A stretch of 56,815 nt of DNA from Bacillota bacterium. GTDB lineage: Bacteria; Bacillota; Clostridia; Lutisporales; Lutisporaceae. The position numbers were made by a program, and so were the translations under genes. The first letter of the stretch is position 1. Each line of letters starts with the position of its first letter. The stretch spans positions 1 through 56,815 of the forward strand of contig JAKPKE010000065.1 of the NCBI GenBank assembly GCA_029553855.1. The letters run 5' to 3'. Below are positions 15,803 through 25,734 of this stretch, one piece after another. The notes below the pieces were generated by a model that was not told the origin of the DNA, ran no database searches, and was given only the letters and a program-made list of their open reading frames with translations.

Positions 15803-17862
15803 TAGAGCTTTCTGTTTCAAATCTGAAAAGGATAGCAAAAAATAGCACTACAATCAGAATATTATTGATTGTGTGTCTTTTTATTGCGCTTTTTACACTG
15901 TTTGTCCTGAATGTGACTCCGCAGAAATATCGTCTTAAGGTGGGAGATATATCAGACGAAGATATCTATGCACCTTCAGATTTCGTGGACAAGTCTGCAA
16001 CCGAGCAAATAAGAAAACAAGCGGAGGACAGTGTTCAGCCTATTTATAATCTGGATTTGACAGTACAGATTGACATAGAAAAGAAAATAGACAGCTTTTT
16101 CCTGCTGATAGAATCCGTCAAAAATAGCGAAGGGTTGGACAAAAAACAGAAACTTGCCGCAATTGCACAGGATTCTGATATCAGCCTTGGCAACAGTTTG
16201 TACAATACGCTTCTTGATGCTAATGAATCAGATTTGGCAACACTCAAGGATGACATCAAATATATCAACAATCAGATGTTAAGCGGGAGAATTACAGAAA
16301 AGCAGTTAAATGAAAAAAGAAGCGATATCAGGGAATTCTTTATGAATCTGCCTAAAAAGAATAAACTTAATGAAATTGGCGCAGATATCGCCGTGATGAT
16401 CCTAAGACCCAATATGTACTATGATGAGCAGACTACATTGATGATAAAGCAGCAGGAAAGGGAGAAGATAGAAGATGTGGTCATCCGAAAAGGCACAGTA
16501 ATAGTAAATAGGGGGAGGGAAGTGACATTTCAGCAAATTCAGCTTCTGGATGCTTACGGGCTTCTGTATGAAAACGACAGCCGATTTGATATTAAATTAT
16601 ACACAGGCTATGGAATTATTATAAGCGTTTGTCTTTTTATTACGGGCTTATATTTCAGGGGCCTGGACAAAAAGCTGTGGGACAGCAATTCTACTATATT
16701 TCTTATTAGCCTGATAACTATAACGACATTGGCTATTACGGTTGTGCTTAAGAATGTTTCGGATTATCTCATAATAATGCCTGCAGGAGCGATGCTCATT
16801 TCTTTGCTGGTAAGTCCGAAGATAGCTATAATGGCCAATATTGTAATGTCCATACTTGCCGGCTTTCTCGGAGGTTACGATTTGTCGATAATTACAATAA
16901 TGCTGCTGACAGGAATACTTGGAGCAGGAATGGTATCAAAAACACACCACAGAAGTACTTTCATTCTGGCGGGTTTGGCTGTAAGCCTGGTCAGCCTTTT
17001 GATAATATTCAGCGTAGGTATTCTGGGACGAGAGGATATATATAAAATGCTTAACAATGGGATGTTTGGTGCCATCGGGGGTATTTTGTCGGCAGTTTTT
17101 ACCATAGGAACGCTTCCAATTTTTGAAACTGTCTTTGATATAATAACGCCTGTGAAGCTATTGGAGTTGTCAAATCCCAATCAGCCGGTATTAAGGAGAC
17201 TGCTTATTGAGGCGCCGGGCACTTATTACCACTCCATACTGGTAGGAAATCTGGCGGAGGCAGCGGCGGAAGATATAGGGGCCAACCCCCTGCTGTGCAG
17301 GGTAGGGGCATATTACCATGATATAGGAAAGCTTAAGAGACCGTACTTTTTCAAGGAAAATCAAATTACCAAAGATAATCCCCATGACAAGATAACACCT
17401 AACCTGAGCGCCTTGGTAATAACCTCCCATGTAAGGGACGGAGTAGAAATTGCCAGGAAGAATAAGCTTCCATCAACTGTGATAAGGATTATTGAAGAGC
17501 ATCATGGCAATACCCTGATAGCATATTTCTACCACAAGGCATTGAATGCGGAAGGAGCTGAAGCGATAGAGGAAGGCAAGTTCAGATATCCCTTCAGAAG
17601 ACCTCAGACAGGGGAAGCTGCGATAGTCATGCTGGCGGATTCTGTTGAAGCCTATATCAGGTCATTGAGCGAGCCTACTCAGGAACAGGTAGAGCAGGGC
17701 GTGAGAAAGATAATCAAGGAAAAGCTGAATGACGGGCAGCTTGATGGCAGCGATCTTACACTAAGAGACCTGGAGATTATCGGACAGGCTTTTGTTAAAG
17801 TGCTGGGGGGAATATTCCATGAAAGGATAGAATACCCGGAGAGCGTGAAGGATATACAATAG
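15799..17862 (+). CDS. pgpH: 7TM-HD cyclic-di-AMP phosphodiesterase PgpH
   Basis: 687-residue membrane protein of the PgpH/YqfF family, which hydrolyses c-di-AMP. An N-terminal helix (about 15-37) is followed by a large extracytoplasmic 7TMR-HDED domain (about 40-265) and seven membrane helices (about 270-475). The cytoplasmic HD domain carries GAYYHDIGK (about 500-508), ITSHVRDG, EEHHGNTL and ADSVEAY. All metal-binding histidines and aspartates of the HD core appear present. It overlaps phoH by 4 nt. In Firmicutes this places c-di-AMP turnover in the same transcript as phoH, ybeY and era. Confidence 0.95.
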   Translation: MIELSVSNLKRIAKNSTTIRILLIVCLFIALFTLFVLNVTPQKYRLKVGDISDEDIYAPSDFVDKSATEQIRKQAEDSVQPIYNLDLTVQIDIEKKIDSFFLLIESVKNSEGLDKKQKLAAIAQDSDISLGNSLYNTLLDANESDLATLKDDIKYINNQMLSGRITEKQLNEKRSDIREFFMNLPKKNKLNEIGADIAVMILRPNMYYDEQTTLMIKQQEREKIEDVVIRKGTVIVNRGREVTFQQIQLLDAYGLLYENDSRFDIKLYTGYGIIISVCLFITGLYFRGLDKKLWDSNSTIFLISLITITTLAITVVLKNVSDYLIIMPAGAMLISLLVSPKIAIMANIVMSILAGFLGGYDLSIITIMLLTGILGAGMVSKTHHRSTFILAGLAVSLVSLLIIFSVGILGREDIYKMLNNGMFGAIGGILSAVFTIGTLPIFETVFDIITPVKLLELSNPNQPVLRRLLIEAPGTYYHSILVGNLAEAAAEDIGANPLLCRVGAYYHDIGKLKRPYFFKENQITKDNPHDKITPNLSALVITSHVRDGVEIARKNKLPSTVIRIIEEHHGNTLIAYFYHKALNAEGAEAIEEGKFRYPFRRPQTGEAAIVMLADSVEAYIRSLSEPTQEQVEQGVRKIIKEKLNDGQLDGSDLTLRDLEIIGQAFVKVLGGIFHERIEYPESVKDIQ

Positions 17863-17863
17863 A

Positions 17864-17957
17864 CGCGAGATTCGAGATACGAGATGCGAGGATTAGAGCT
17901 GGGCTTAGGAGGGAAGAAGCGCGGGGCACGAGGTTTCGAGGTTTCGAGGGTGCGGGA
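17864..17957. repeat. Low-complexity CGAG-rich repeat between pgpH and ybeY
   Basis: Runs of CGAGATACGAG-like words (for example at 17873-17883) fill the gap. The same 11-mer occurs reversed at 40580-40590, and related words occur at 35301-35316. The operon is interrupted here by 121 nt although neighbouring genes are tightly packed. Confidence 0.55.
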
Positions 17958-17983
17958 TATAGGATGAGAATGGAGGAGATTGG

Positions 17984-18469
17984 ATGTCGGTATTGATAGA
18001 CAACAGGCAGGAGAATATTATTGTTGATGAAGCTTTGGAAGCCTTGGTTGAACAAGTGATAAAGAAAGTTCTGGACTATGAGGGGTGTGAGGAAGAATAT
18101 GAAGTCAGTATTTCCTTTGTAGACGATGAAGAAATGAGAAGCCTGAACATGAAATATAGGGGAATAGATAAGGAAACAGACGTGCTTTCATTTCCAATGG
18201 CTGAGTTTTTTGAGCCCGGGATCGAGGAAGGGGATGAAGATTCAGAATATGTCGAAGAAGAGGTAGTATTAGGAGATATAGTTATTTCAATGAAAAGGGT
18301 ACTGGAACAGTCAAAAGAATACGGCCACAGCTTCAATAGGGAACTTGCATTCCTGTTGGTACACGGAATGCTGCACCTTCTGGGTTATAATCATGAAAAC
18401 GAAGCTGCGGAGGGAGAAATGTTTGATATACAGGAAGAAATACTGAAGGAAATGAATCTTACAAGATAG
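17984..18469 (+). CDS. ybeY: Endoribonuclease YbeY
   Basis: Zinc-dependent endoribonuclease involved in 16S rRNA 3'-end maturation and 70S quality control. At 161 residues it carries the family motif HGMLHLLGYNH at about residues 127-137, with three metal-binding histidines, and the upstream strand TDVLSFPM. An acidic insertion (GIEEGDEDSEYVEEE) lies between strands, as in many clostridial homologues. The ATG has GGAGG upstream. Confidence 0.95.
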   Translation: MSVLIDNRQENIIVDEALEALVEQVIKKVLDYEGCEEEYEVSISFVDDEEMRSLNMKYRGIDKETDVLSFPMAEFFEPGIEEGDEDSEYVEEEVVLGDIVISMKRVLEQSKEYGHSFNRELAFLLVHGMLHLLGYNHENEAAEGEMFDIQEEILKEMNLTR

Positions 18470-18504
18470 TTAAATCCAGAATTTATTCAGAAAGAGGGTT
18501 TCAA

Positions 18505-19560
18505 ATGAACAGCAAGAGACGGCTATCAATACTGATAGTTTTATGTCTTATTTCATTGATGTTTTCCGGATGCGGCAAAAAGGCGGAAAACGTATCAAAT
18601 GTAGAACCGGAGGACGTTCCCGAGCAGGTTGTTGAACCGGAACCAACTCCTCCGGAGCCTCCAAAAGGCCTTCCATGCCCATTGACAGGAATGCAAATTT
18701 TGGATGAGGGGGACTTAAAGCAGAGACCGATAGCTGTGATGATTGATAATGAGTATAATGCAAGGCCCCAATCAGGACTATTGGATGCAGAGATAGTATA
18801 TGAAATTCCGGTTGAAGGCAATATTACAAGATATATGGCGATTTACCATCATAACCAAACCGATAAAATCGGTCCGGTAAGAAGCGCGAGACCTTATTTC
18901 ATAGACAAGGCATTGGAGTTTAATGCTGTATATGTGCACTGCGGAGGCAGTCCCCAGGCACTTCAGGATCTGGTTTCATTGAAAGTGAATACTCTTAACG
19001 ATCTAAAGGGTTCTCCCTGCTTCTGGAGGTCAAATGACAGAAAGATGCCGCATAACTTGTATACAAGCACCAGGCTTATGAGGGAAGTAATTGAAAGCAA
19101 TAAATTCAATAACAAGACAGCACCTCAATACTTTAAGTTCAGCGAAGAGTTTCTTGACCTGGACGGCAAGAATACCCGGGCAATAAGCTTCAGTTACGGC
19201 AAGAACTACACAGTCGGGTATGAATACGATGCGGAAAGCAAATTATATTATAGAACAATAAACGGAATAAGACTCAAAGATAAAGAATCGGGCAAGGAAA
19301 TTACTACAACCAATATTATCGTTGAAAAAACAACCGCTAAGGTTCTTGATGATGTAGGGCGTTTGAAGGTCAATAACACCGGCAAGAACAGGGGTTATTA
19401 CCTTACGGGCGGAAGGCTTATTGAAATTGAATGGAGCAAAAGCGACAGAAGCGCCAAAACGATGTATAAGGATCTGAAAGGCGACGAAATCACCGTAAAT
19501 ATAGGAAATACATGGATACAGGTGGTTCCGGATTATGTCAGGGTTGAGATAAAGGAGTGA
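18505..19560 (+). CDS. DUF3048 (YerB-like) lipoprotein
   Basis: 351-residue predicted lipoprotein: basic start MNSKRR, hydrophobic stretch, lipobox MFSGCG with Cys at about residue 24, then a Pro/Glu-rich linker (EPEPTPPEPP). The rest matches DUF3048/YerB: RPIAVMIDNEYNARPQSGL, EGNITRYMAIYH, GPVRSARPYFI, VHCGGSPQA, and a C-terminal IQVVPDYVRV. Function unknown; the family is secreted in Gram-positives. It occupies the position between ybeY and cdd where Bacillus carries dgkA. Its stop is only 5 nt from the cdd ATG. Confidence 0.88.
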   Translation: MNSKRRLSILIVLCLISLMFSGCGKKAENVSNVEPEDVPEQVVEPEPTPPEPPKGLPCPLTGMQILDEGDLKQRPIAVMIDNEYNARPQSGLLDAEIVYEIPVEGNITRYMAIYHHNQTDKIGPVRSARPYFIDKALEFNAVYVHCGGSPQALQDLVSLKVNTLNDLKGSPCFWRSNDRKMPHNLYTSTRLMREVIESNKFNNKTAPQYFKFSEEFLDLDGKNTRAISFSYGKNYTVGYEYDAESKLYYRTINGIRLKDKESGKEITTTNIIVEKTTAKVLDDVGRLKVNNTGKNRGYYLTGGRLIEIEWSKSDRSAKTMYKDLKGDEITVNIGNTWIQVVPDYVRVEIKE

Positions 19561-19565
19561 AACCA

Positions 19566-19946
19566 ATGGATTATGGCGCACTAATTGAAAAAGCACAAGA
19601 AGCTATGAAAAATGCTTATGTGAAGTATTCAAACTTCAGAGTAGGAGCGGCATTGCTTGCCAAAAGCGGCAAGGTGTATACAGGCTGTAATATTGAGAAT
19701 TCATCCTACGGAGCAACTATTTGTGCGGAGAGGGTTGCTTTTGTAAAGGCAATATCCGAGGGGGAGAAGGAATTTGAAGCTATTGCAGTTGCAAGTGATC
19801 TGAAGGATTTTACGTACCCTTGCGGGATTTGCAGGCAGTTTATGTCGGAATGGGGCTTGGATATCAAGCTTATAACCAAAAGCGGAGAAAAGATAAGAAT
19901 TCATACTATAGGAGAATTATTGCCGGAGGCTTTTGTTGATTTTTAA
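19566..19946 (+). CDS. cdd: Cytidine deaminase
   Basis: Converts cytidine and deoxycytidine to uridine and deoxyuridine in pyrimidine salvage. At 126 residues it has the zinc/catalytic motif ICAERVAF (Cys plus catalytic Glu) and PCGICRQ with the other two zinc cysteines. YSNFRVGAAL and GCNIENSSYG are substrate-pocket signatures of the homotetrameric class. The ATG at 19566 is chosen because AAGGAG lies 9 nt upstream; an in-frame GTG at 19557 is too close to that site. It precedes era, as in Bacillus. Confidence 0.95.
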   Translation: MDYGALIEKAQEAMKNAYVKYSNFRVGAALLAKSGKVYTGCNIENSSYGATICAERVAFVKAISEGEKEFEAIAVASDLKDFTYPCGICRQFMSEWGLDIKLITKSGEKIRIHTIGELLPEAFVDF

Positions 19947-19985
19947 GCAGAAAGCTGAAATGCATGAAAAAATTGGAGAAATTTT

Positions 19986-20879
19986 ATGGATAATAAATTC
20001 AAATCAGGCTTTGTAACAATAGCAGGAAGGCCAAATACAGGCAAGTCTACCCTTATAAACAGACTTCTGGGTGAGAGGGTTTCAATAATATCCAGTAAGC
20101 CACAGACTACAAGAAACTCAATCCGCTGCATTCATACCACGGACGGATATCAGATAGTATTCATTGACACTCCCGGTATCCATAAGCCAAGGCACACGCT
20201 GGGTGAGTATATGGTAAAGTCAGCAATGGAGTCATTAAAAGGTGTGGATACTATTGTGGTTATGTTTGACTGCTCCGCTGATATAGGCCAGGGGGATATG
20301 TATATAGCCGAGGCGGCGCACAAGGCCGGTCCTCAGGTTATACTGGCACTGAACAAAATTGACAGCATATCAAAATCCAGGTTGGAACGGATTGCTGCTT
20401 CTCTAACAGTATATGAAGACTGGTTTGCTTCCATTATACCCATCTCTGCAAGCACAGGAGAAAATCTCGATATTCTCGAGAAGGAGATAGTAAAATACCT
20501 GCCGGAAGGGCCCAGGTATTATACAGAGGACATTTATACAGATATGCCAGAGAAATTCATTGTTTCAGAAATTATCAGAGAAAAGATTCTGGAGCTTACA
20601 TCTGAAGAAGTGCCCCACGGAACTGCGGTCGAGATTACCTCCATGAAAGAAAGGGATGACAAGGAGCTCATGGATGTAGAGGCTACAATATACTGCGAAA
20701 AGAATTCGCATAAGGGAATAATAATCGGCAGGCAAGGCAGCAAGCTTAAAGAGATAGGCACCAGGGCAAGAACCGATATAGAAAATCTACTGAACTGCAA
20801 GGTTAATCTTCAGCTTTGGGTAAAGGTAAGAAGCGACTGGCGTGATAATAAAAATGCATTAAGAAGCTTCGGTTATTAA
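19986..20879 (+). CDS. era: GTPase Era
   Basis: Essential GTPase that binds the 3' end of 16S rRNA during 30S assembly. At 297 residues it has G1 GRPNTGKS (about 11-18), a switch region QTTRNSI, G3 DTPG, G4 NKID, and a C-terminal KH domain with GRQGSKLKEIGTRAR (about 243-257). All motifs are intact. It lies in the cdd-era-recO order. Confidence 0.97.
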   Translation: MDNKFKSGFVTIAGRPNTGKSTLINRLLGERVSIISSKPQTTRNSIRCIHTTDGYQIVFIDTPGIHKPRHTLGEYMVKSAMESLKGVDTIVVMFDCSADIGQGDMYIAEAAHKAGPQVILALNKIDSISKSRLERIAASLTVYEDWFASIIPISASTGENLDILEKEIVKYLPEGPRYYTEDIYTDMPEKFIVSEIIREKILELTSEEVPHGTAVEITSMKERDDKELMDVEATIYCEKNSHKGIIIGRQGSKLKEIGTRARTDIENLLNCKVNLQLWVKVRSDWRDNKNALRSFGY

Positions 20880-20892
20880 TAGGAGTGAGGAA

Positions 20893-21663
20893 ATGTCAAT
20901 ATCAAAGACTGAAGGTATAGTCCTGAAATATACGGATTTGGGCGAAGCAGACAAAATACTTACAATACTTACAAGAGACAACGGAAAAATCAAAGCAATT
21001 GCCAAAGGCTGCAGGAAACCCAGAAGCAGCCTTCTTTCATCATCTGAAGTGTTTGTTTTCAGCGAGTATGTGTTATACAAGGGCAAAAATTTTTATCATA
21101 TAACCCAGGCAGTAATCAGGGAAACCTTCTATAATATCAGAAAAGACTTGTTGAGGCTTTCATATGCCACTTATTTTGCAGAGCTTGCAGAAGCTGTTTC
21201 CGATGAGGGCATACCGAGTGAAAGGCTATTTTTGCTTCTTGCCAAGGCATTGTACTATCTTTCTACAGAAAAGATACCTATGGGACTTCTTAGCCTGGGC
21301 TATCAGCTTAAGCTGATGGATATCAGCGGATACAGACCCAATTTGCAGAGATGCGGCGTATGCAGAAAATCCTGCAGGGAATACCCGAAATTCAGTGTCG
21401 AACTGGGCGGGGTAGTTTGCGAGGAATGCAATACGGATGAAAGTCTCAGGAATAACGGAGATATTTTCAAAATAAGTCAGGGGACTATTGAAGCTCTTAA
21501 TTTTCTGTTGAACATAGAAATTTCTAGACTAAATACTAAGAAAATTGATAATACTATTTTTAATGAAATAGAAAGAATAATCAGGGCTTTCATTCAAAGC
21601 CACCTAGACAAAAGGTTCAAGTCACTTGATTTTTTGGATGCCATAAAGGATTCGGGTTTCTAA
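20893..21663 (+). CDS. recO: DNA repair protein RecO
   Basis: Recombination mediator that works with RecR to load RecA and anneal ssDNA. At 256 residues it has an N-terminal OB fold (TEGIVLKYTDLGEADKILTI), a helical middle, and a zinc finger CGVCRKSC...CEEC (about residues 156-177). The ATG has AGGAGTGAGG upstream, 13 nt after era. It appears to be the last gene of the long conserved block. Confidence 0.95.
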   Translation: MSISKTEGIVLKYTDLGEADKILTILTRDNGKIKAIAKGCRKPRSSLLSSSEVFVFSEYVLYKGKNFYHITQAVIRETFYNIRKDLLRLSYATYFAELAEAVSDEGIPSERLFLLLAKALYYLSTEKIPMGLLSLGYQLKLMDISGYRPNLQRCGVCRKSCREYPKFSVELGGVVCEECNTDESLRNNGDIFKISQGTIEALNFLLNIEISRLNTKKIDNTIFNEIERIIRAFIQSHLDKRFKSLDFLDAIKDSGF

Positions 21664-21699
21664 AAATTTGCTTAATGAATTCTGAAAGGAGTAGATTTC

Positions 21700-22254
21700 A
21701 TGGATATTAGCCTTGAAAAGGTTGATATTATTAGGGATAGAACGAACGTGACCTATAAGGAAGCCAAGGAAGCCCTTGAAGCTGCAGATGGGAATGTGGT
21801 TGATGCCTTAATAAATATCGAGGAAGCAGGGGAAAAGAAATGGACAGATACTGTTACAATCAGAGGCAGTGAAGCGGTCGATAAGCTCAAAGGGATAGTC
21901 AGAACAGGCAACGTTAATAGAATAAGGGTGAAAAAGGATGATTATGTAATACTTGATATTCCTGTAACAGCCGGAGCAATAAGCGCTGTATTAATACCCC
22001 AGCTTACGGCGATAGGAACAGCGGCAGCATTATTGTCAAAATGTACAATAGAAGTTGAAAGACCCGACAAGCAGACAATAGATGTAACGGAAGCAATATC
22101 TGACACCGCAAGTGATCTGACAAACAAAATAAAGAATGCCGCCGATGATTTTAAAAACAAGAAATCCGGCGTAACCGGCCGGAATACTACTTTGGGAGAT
22201 GCAATAAACACTTTTGGGGCTATTGATGACGACAATAAAGATTATAAATGCTGA
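21700..22254 (+). CDS. DUF4342 domain-containing protein with UBA-like N-terminus
   Basis: 184 residues. The first 45 resemble a UBA/TS-N helical domain (VTYKEAKEALEAADGNVVDALINIE), as in EF-Ts. Then comes a DUF4342 region (GSEAVDKLKGIVRTGNVNRIRVKKDD) with a hydrophobic segment (IPVTAGAISAVLIPQLTAIGTAAALL) that may insert into or lie on the membrane, and a charged tail. Proteins of this kind are common next to recO/glyQ in Clostridia. Function unknown. Confidence 0.8.
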   Translation: MDISLEKVDIIRDRTNVTYKEAKEALEAADGNVVDALINIEEAGEKKWTDTVTIRGSEAVDKLKGIVRTGNVNRIRVKKDDYVILDIPVTAGAISAVLIPQLTAIGTAAALLSKCTIEVERPDKQTIDVTEAISDTASDLTNKIKNAADDFKNKKSGVTGRNTTLGDAINTFGAIDDDNKDYKC

Positions 22255-22262
22255 AGTGTCAC

Positions 22263-22291
22263 TTGACAAGATATTCATGATTTGCTAAATT
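22263..22291 (+). promoter_or_regulatory. Sigma-A promoter for the glyQS T-box transcript
   Basis: TTGACA (22263-22268), 17-nt spacer, TAAATT (22286-22291). The predicted start near 22298 lies right at the beginning of the T-box leader. Confidence 0.7.
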
Positions 22292-22297
22292 AGTGTT

Positions 22298-22530
22298 AGC
22301 ATACCGCAGATAGTCGGTGCTTATGCGTTGAAAAAGAGGAGTAGTCAGGGTTTGTGTTTTCAGAGAACCGGAGGAAGGTGTGAGTCCGGTAATACAGTCT
22401 GATGAAGGGCACTTTGGAGCAGAAATTAAAAGAGAGGGCCTGGATGATTTCTTTTAGGCCAAAAAGGGTGGAACCGCGGAAGAAAACCTTTCGTCCCTTA
22501 ACTTTCAGGGATGGAAGGTTATTATTTTAT
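22298..22530 (+). promoter_or_regulatory. T-box leader (glycine) controlling glyQ-glyS
   Basis: The canonical T-box sequence AGGGTGGAACCGCG is at 22465-22478. The terminator helix pairs AACCTT (22485-22490) with AAGGTT (22515-22520) and is followed by ATTATTTTAT. The upstream half can form Stem I, and a GGC triplet at 22408-22410 is a fitting specifier codon for glycine. Uncharged tRNA-Gly would stabilise the antiterminator and switch on glyQS. The T-box call is firm; the exact specifier position is inferred. Confidence 0.93.
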
Positions 22531-22560
22531 CATTGAATATGGGTTTTTGGAGGGATATGA

Positions 22561-23457
22561 ATGACATTTCAAGAGATCATACTGGCGTTGCAGAAATATT
22601 GGGCTGAACAGCATTGCATTATAGCACAGCCTTATGATGTAGAAAAGGGTGCAGGCACAATGAGTCCTTATACTTTTCTGAAAGCATTGGGACCGGAACC
22701 CTGGAGGGTAGCATATGTAGAGCCCTCAAGAAGGCCTGCAGATGCAAGGTATGGGGAGAACCCCAACAGGTTGTATCAACATCACCAATACCAGGTAATA
22801 CTTAAACCGTCCCCGGATAATGTGCAGGATCTATACCTGGGGAGTCTGAAGGCATTGGGAATCGACCCAGTCAAACATGACATAAGGTTTGTAGAGGACA
22901 ACTGGGAAGCTCCTACTCTTGGAGCCTGGGGGCTTGGCTGGGAGGTATGGCTGGACGGTATGGAAATAACTCAGTATACATACTTCCAGCAGGTGGGCAG
23001 CATAGACTGCCAGCTGGAGTCCGCGGAGCTTACCTACGGCCTGGAGCGAATTGCAATGTATATCCAGAATATCAACAATGTATTTGATATCGAATGGGTT
23101 TCCGGCATAAATTACGGAGATATTTTTAAAGTTGCGGAATTTGAGCACTCAAAGTACAGCTTTGAGGAAGCAGATACCGGGTTGCTTTTCAGGCTTTTTG
23201 ACGAATATGAGAAAGAGGCAAGGAGACTTCTGGGCAAGGATATTATTCTTCCGGCTTATGACTATGTTCTTAAGTGTTCCCATGCCTTTAACATACTTGA
23301 TGCAAGAAAAGCAATCAGCGTTACAGAAAGGACCGGTTTCATAGGACGGGTAAGAAATCTTGCAAGGTTTGTTGCCCAGGGATACCTTAAGCAAAGGGAA
23401 GAATTAGGATATCCGCTGCTTAAAAAGGCTGTATTCGGAGGTGCAAAAAATGAATAA
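22561..23457 (+). CDS. glyQ: Glycyl-tRNA synthetase alpha subunit
   Basis: Catalytic (alpha) subunit of the bacterial heterotetrameric GlyRS. At 298 residues it has class II motifs in conserved blocks: [32 protein letters not shown], the motif 2 region [19 protein letters not shown], and [11 protein letters not shown] (motif 3 area). It is controlled by the upstream T-box and overlaps glyS by 8 nt, so the subunits are co-translated. Confidence 0.97.
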   Translation: MTFQEIILALQKYWAEQHCIIAQPYDVEKGAGTMSPYTFLKALGPEPWRVAYVEPSRRPADARYGENPNRLYQHHQYQVILKPSPDNVQDLYLGSLKALGIDPVKHDIRFVEDNWEAPTLGAWGLGWEVWLDGMEITQYTYFQQVGSIDCQLESAELTYGLERIAMYIQNINNVFDIEWVSGINYGDIFKVAEFEHSKYSFEEADTGLLFRLFDEYEKEARRLLGKDIILPAYDYVLKCSHAFNILDARKAISVTERTGFIGRVRNLARFVAQGYLKQREELGYPLLKKAVFGGAKNE

Positions 23458-25537
23458 GGATTTGGTATTTGAGATAGGTACGGAAGAAATCCCCGCCAGA
23501 TATATGCCGGCTACATTGGAAAAGGTTAAGGATATTGCAGTTTCAATGCTTACCGAAAACAGAATAGATTTTGGGGAGATAAAAACTTACGGAACGCCAA
23601 GAAGAATAGTGCTTCTCGTAAAAGGCATCGCAGAGAAGCAGAGAGACCTGGAGGAGCTTATTAAGGGACCCTCTATGAAAGCAGCATATGACGAAAGCGG
23701 AAATCCGAGCAAAGCACTCCTGGGTTTCCTGAAAGGCCAGAAAGTCGAGCTTCACGAGGTGTTTTTGCAGGAGCTTTCGGGGGTTGAATACATATACTGC
23801 AGGAAGCAGAAGAAAGGGCAGCCCGCCAAAGAAGTGCTGAAAGAAATACTTCCCGGAATATTGACTTCAATTTCCTTTCCAAAATCAATGAAATGGGGTA
23901 ATAAATCCTTCAGGTTTGCCAGACCTGTCAGATGGCTGTTGCCGATACTCGGAGACGAACTTATTGAGTTTGAAAAGGACGGAATTACATGCAGCAAATA
24001 CACAAAGGGCCATAGGGTGCTATCCCAGGGCATCATTGAGATAAATGACACTTCAGAATACTTTGAAAAGCTTAGGAAGGGCTATGTCATAGTGGACCAG
24101 GAGGAAAGGCGTTCACTGATACGCAAGCAATGCGTTGAACTGGCCAGGGACAACGGAGGGGAAGTGCTGATGGATGAGGAATTGTTGGAGGAGATAGTAT
24201 ATCTTGTAGAATATCCGACTGCACTTTTGGGTGTTTTTGAAACTGAATATCTGAAGCTTCCAAAGGAAGTGGTAATTACTCCTATGAAGGAGCACCAGAG
24301 GTACTTTCCGGTAGTTGATAAAAATAATAAGCTCATGAACTATTTCATTACGGTAAGAAACGGAGATAACCGATTTATAGAAACAGTGCGGGAGGGGAAT
24401 GAAAGAGTTTTAAGAGCGAGATTGGCTGATGCCGATTTTTTCTACCGGGAAGATAGAAAGAATTCATTGGAAAGCTGTGTGGAAAAGCTAAAGAATGTAG
24501 TGTTTCAGGAAACCCTGGGCACAATTTATGATAAGACGCAAAGAATAATTGCCATATCCGAATACCTTGCAGAAGCGGCTGGATTAAGCCATGAATCCAG
24601 GAAATACCTGCAGAGAGCAGCGTATTTATGCAAAGCTGATCTTGTCACAAATATGGTCAAGGAATTCGATGAGCTTCAGGGAGTAATGGGAAGGGAGTAT
24701 GCCCTGCTTCAAGGCGAAAAACAAGAGGTTGCGGATGCAATATTAGAGCATTACATGCCAAGATACGCAGGGGATTGCACCCCTAAGACCTTAAATGGGT
24801 CAATTCTCAGCATTTCCGATAAAATTGACACCATATGCGGATGCTATGCAATAGGCATACAGCCTACAGGCTCCCAGGATCCATATGCGCTGAGGAGGCA
24901 GGCAATAGGGATTATTTCAATTATGCTTAAATGCAAAATACATATTGGTTTAGAGCAACTCTGCAATATTTCCCTTGAACCTTTTGAAAAAAGGAACATA
25001 TTAAAGGGTGATAAAAAGACGGTAAAGGCGGAGGTTATTGAATTTTTCAGGCAAAGATTCAGAAATGTCATGATGGATAGGGGCTTTGGATATGACATTA
25101 TTGATGCGGCAACAAGTGTCGGGTTTGATGATATATATGATTTATTCCTGAGAATCCGGGAGCTTTCGGAATGGAAATACAAGAGTGAGTTTTCAGGAAT
25201 ACTGGGGTCCTTCAATAGAGTGACTAATTTAGCATCCAAAGCTTTGAGCCCGGATATGAACCCGGAGTTTTTTACCGAGAAGGCTGAACTGGAACTTCTG
25301 AGGGCTTTTGACAGGGTAAATGCGGAATATGAAGGTTTTGTGGATAAAAGAGAATATGGAAAGGCCCTAAAGCTTTTAATAACACTTGAAAAGCCAATAG
25401 ACGACTTCTTTGACAACATAATGGTAATGGCAGAAGATGCGGATATCAGGAACAACAGGCTAGGATTATTAAAAAGTATTGCAAATATGATGTATAGGAT
25501 TGCAGATTTGAGTTTAATAGTAGTGAACAAAATTTAG
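23450..25537 (+). CDS. glyS: Glycyl-tRNA synthetase beta subunit
   Basis: Beta subunit of GlyRS, needed for tRNA binding. 695 residues. It opens [17 protein letters not shown], has the central HD-like region ([28 protein letters not shown]) and a C-terminal anticodon-binding helical domain ([16 protein letters not shown]). The ATG at 23450 has GGAGGTG 6-7 nt upstream; the GTG at 23441 would overlap that site. It starts inside the end of glyQ. Confidence 0.97.
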   Translation: MNKDLVFEIGTEEIPARYMPATLEKVKDIAVSMLTENRIDFGEIKTYGTPRRIVLLVKGIAEKQRDLEELIKGPSMKAAYDESGNPSKALLGFLKGQKVELHEVFLQELSGVEYIYCRKQKKGQPAKEVLKEILPGILTSISFPKSMKWGNKSFRFARPVRWLLPILGDELIEFEKDGITCSKYTKGHRVLSQGIIEINDTSEYFEKLRKGYVIVDQEERRSLIRKQCVELARDNGGEVLMDEELLEEIVYLVEYPTALLGVFETEYLKLPKEVVITPMKEHQRYFPVVDKNNKLMNYFITVRNGDNRFIETVREGNERVLRARLADADFFYREDRKNSLESCVEKLKNVVFQETLGTIYDKTQRIIAISEYLAEAAGLSHESRKYLQRAAYLCKADLVTNMVKEFDELQGVMGREYALLQGEKQEVADAILEHYMPRYAGDCTPKTLNGSILSISDKIDTICGCYAIGIQPTGSQDPYALRRQAIGIISIMLKCKIHIGLEQLCNISLEPFEKRNILKGDKKTVKAEVIEFFRQRFRNVMMDRGFGYDIIDAATSVGFDDIYDLFLRIRELSEWKYKSEFSGILGSFNRVTNLASKALSPDMNPEFFTEKAELELLRAFDRVNAEYEGFVDKREYGKALKLLITLEKPIDDFFDNIMVMAEDADIRNNRLGLLKSIANMMYRIADLSLIVVNKI

Positions 25538-25556
25538 GCAGAGTAGTATTTTAATG

Positions 25557-25585
25557 TTGTGATGGTAAATTCTTTATGATAATAT
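25557..25585 (+). promoter_or_regulatory. Probable promoter for ppdK
   Basis: TTGTGA (25557-25562), 17-nt spacer, TAATAT (25580-25585). It gives a leader of about 140 nt before ppdK. A less-than-consensus match, so tentative. Confidence 0.4.
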
Positions 25586-25734
25586 TTATTGTATATCGAA
25601 TTCGCACAAAGCAATAAAATAGATGGCGGATGATTTCAAAAGTATGAAACAGGTTTTAGAACAAATGGTGCCACTGGCAAATTATTAGTGAAATAATAAA
25701 TATTTCACTTCAAATATTAAGGAGGCTAACAAGA

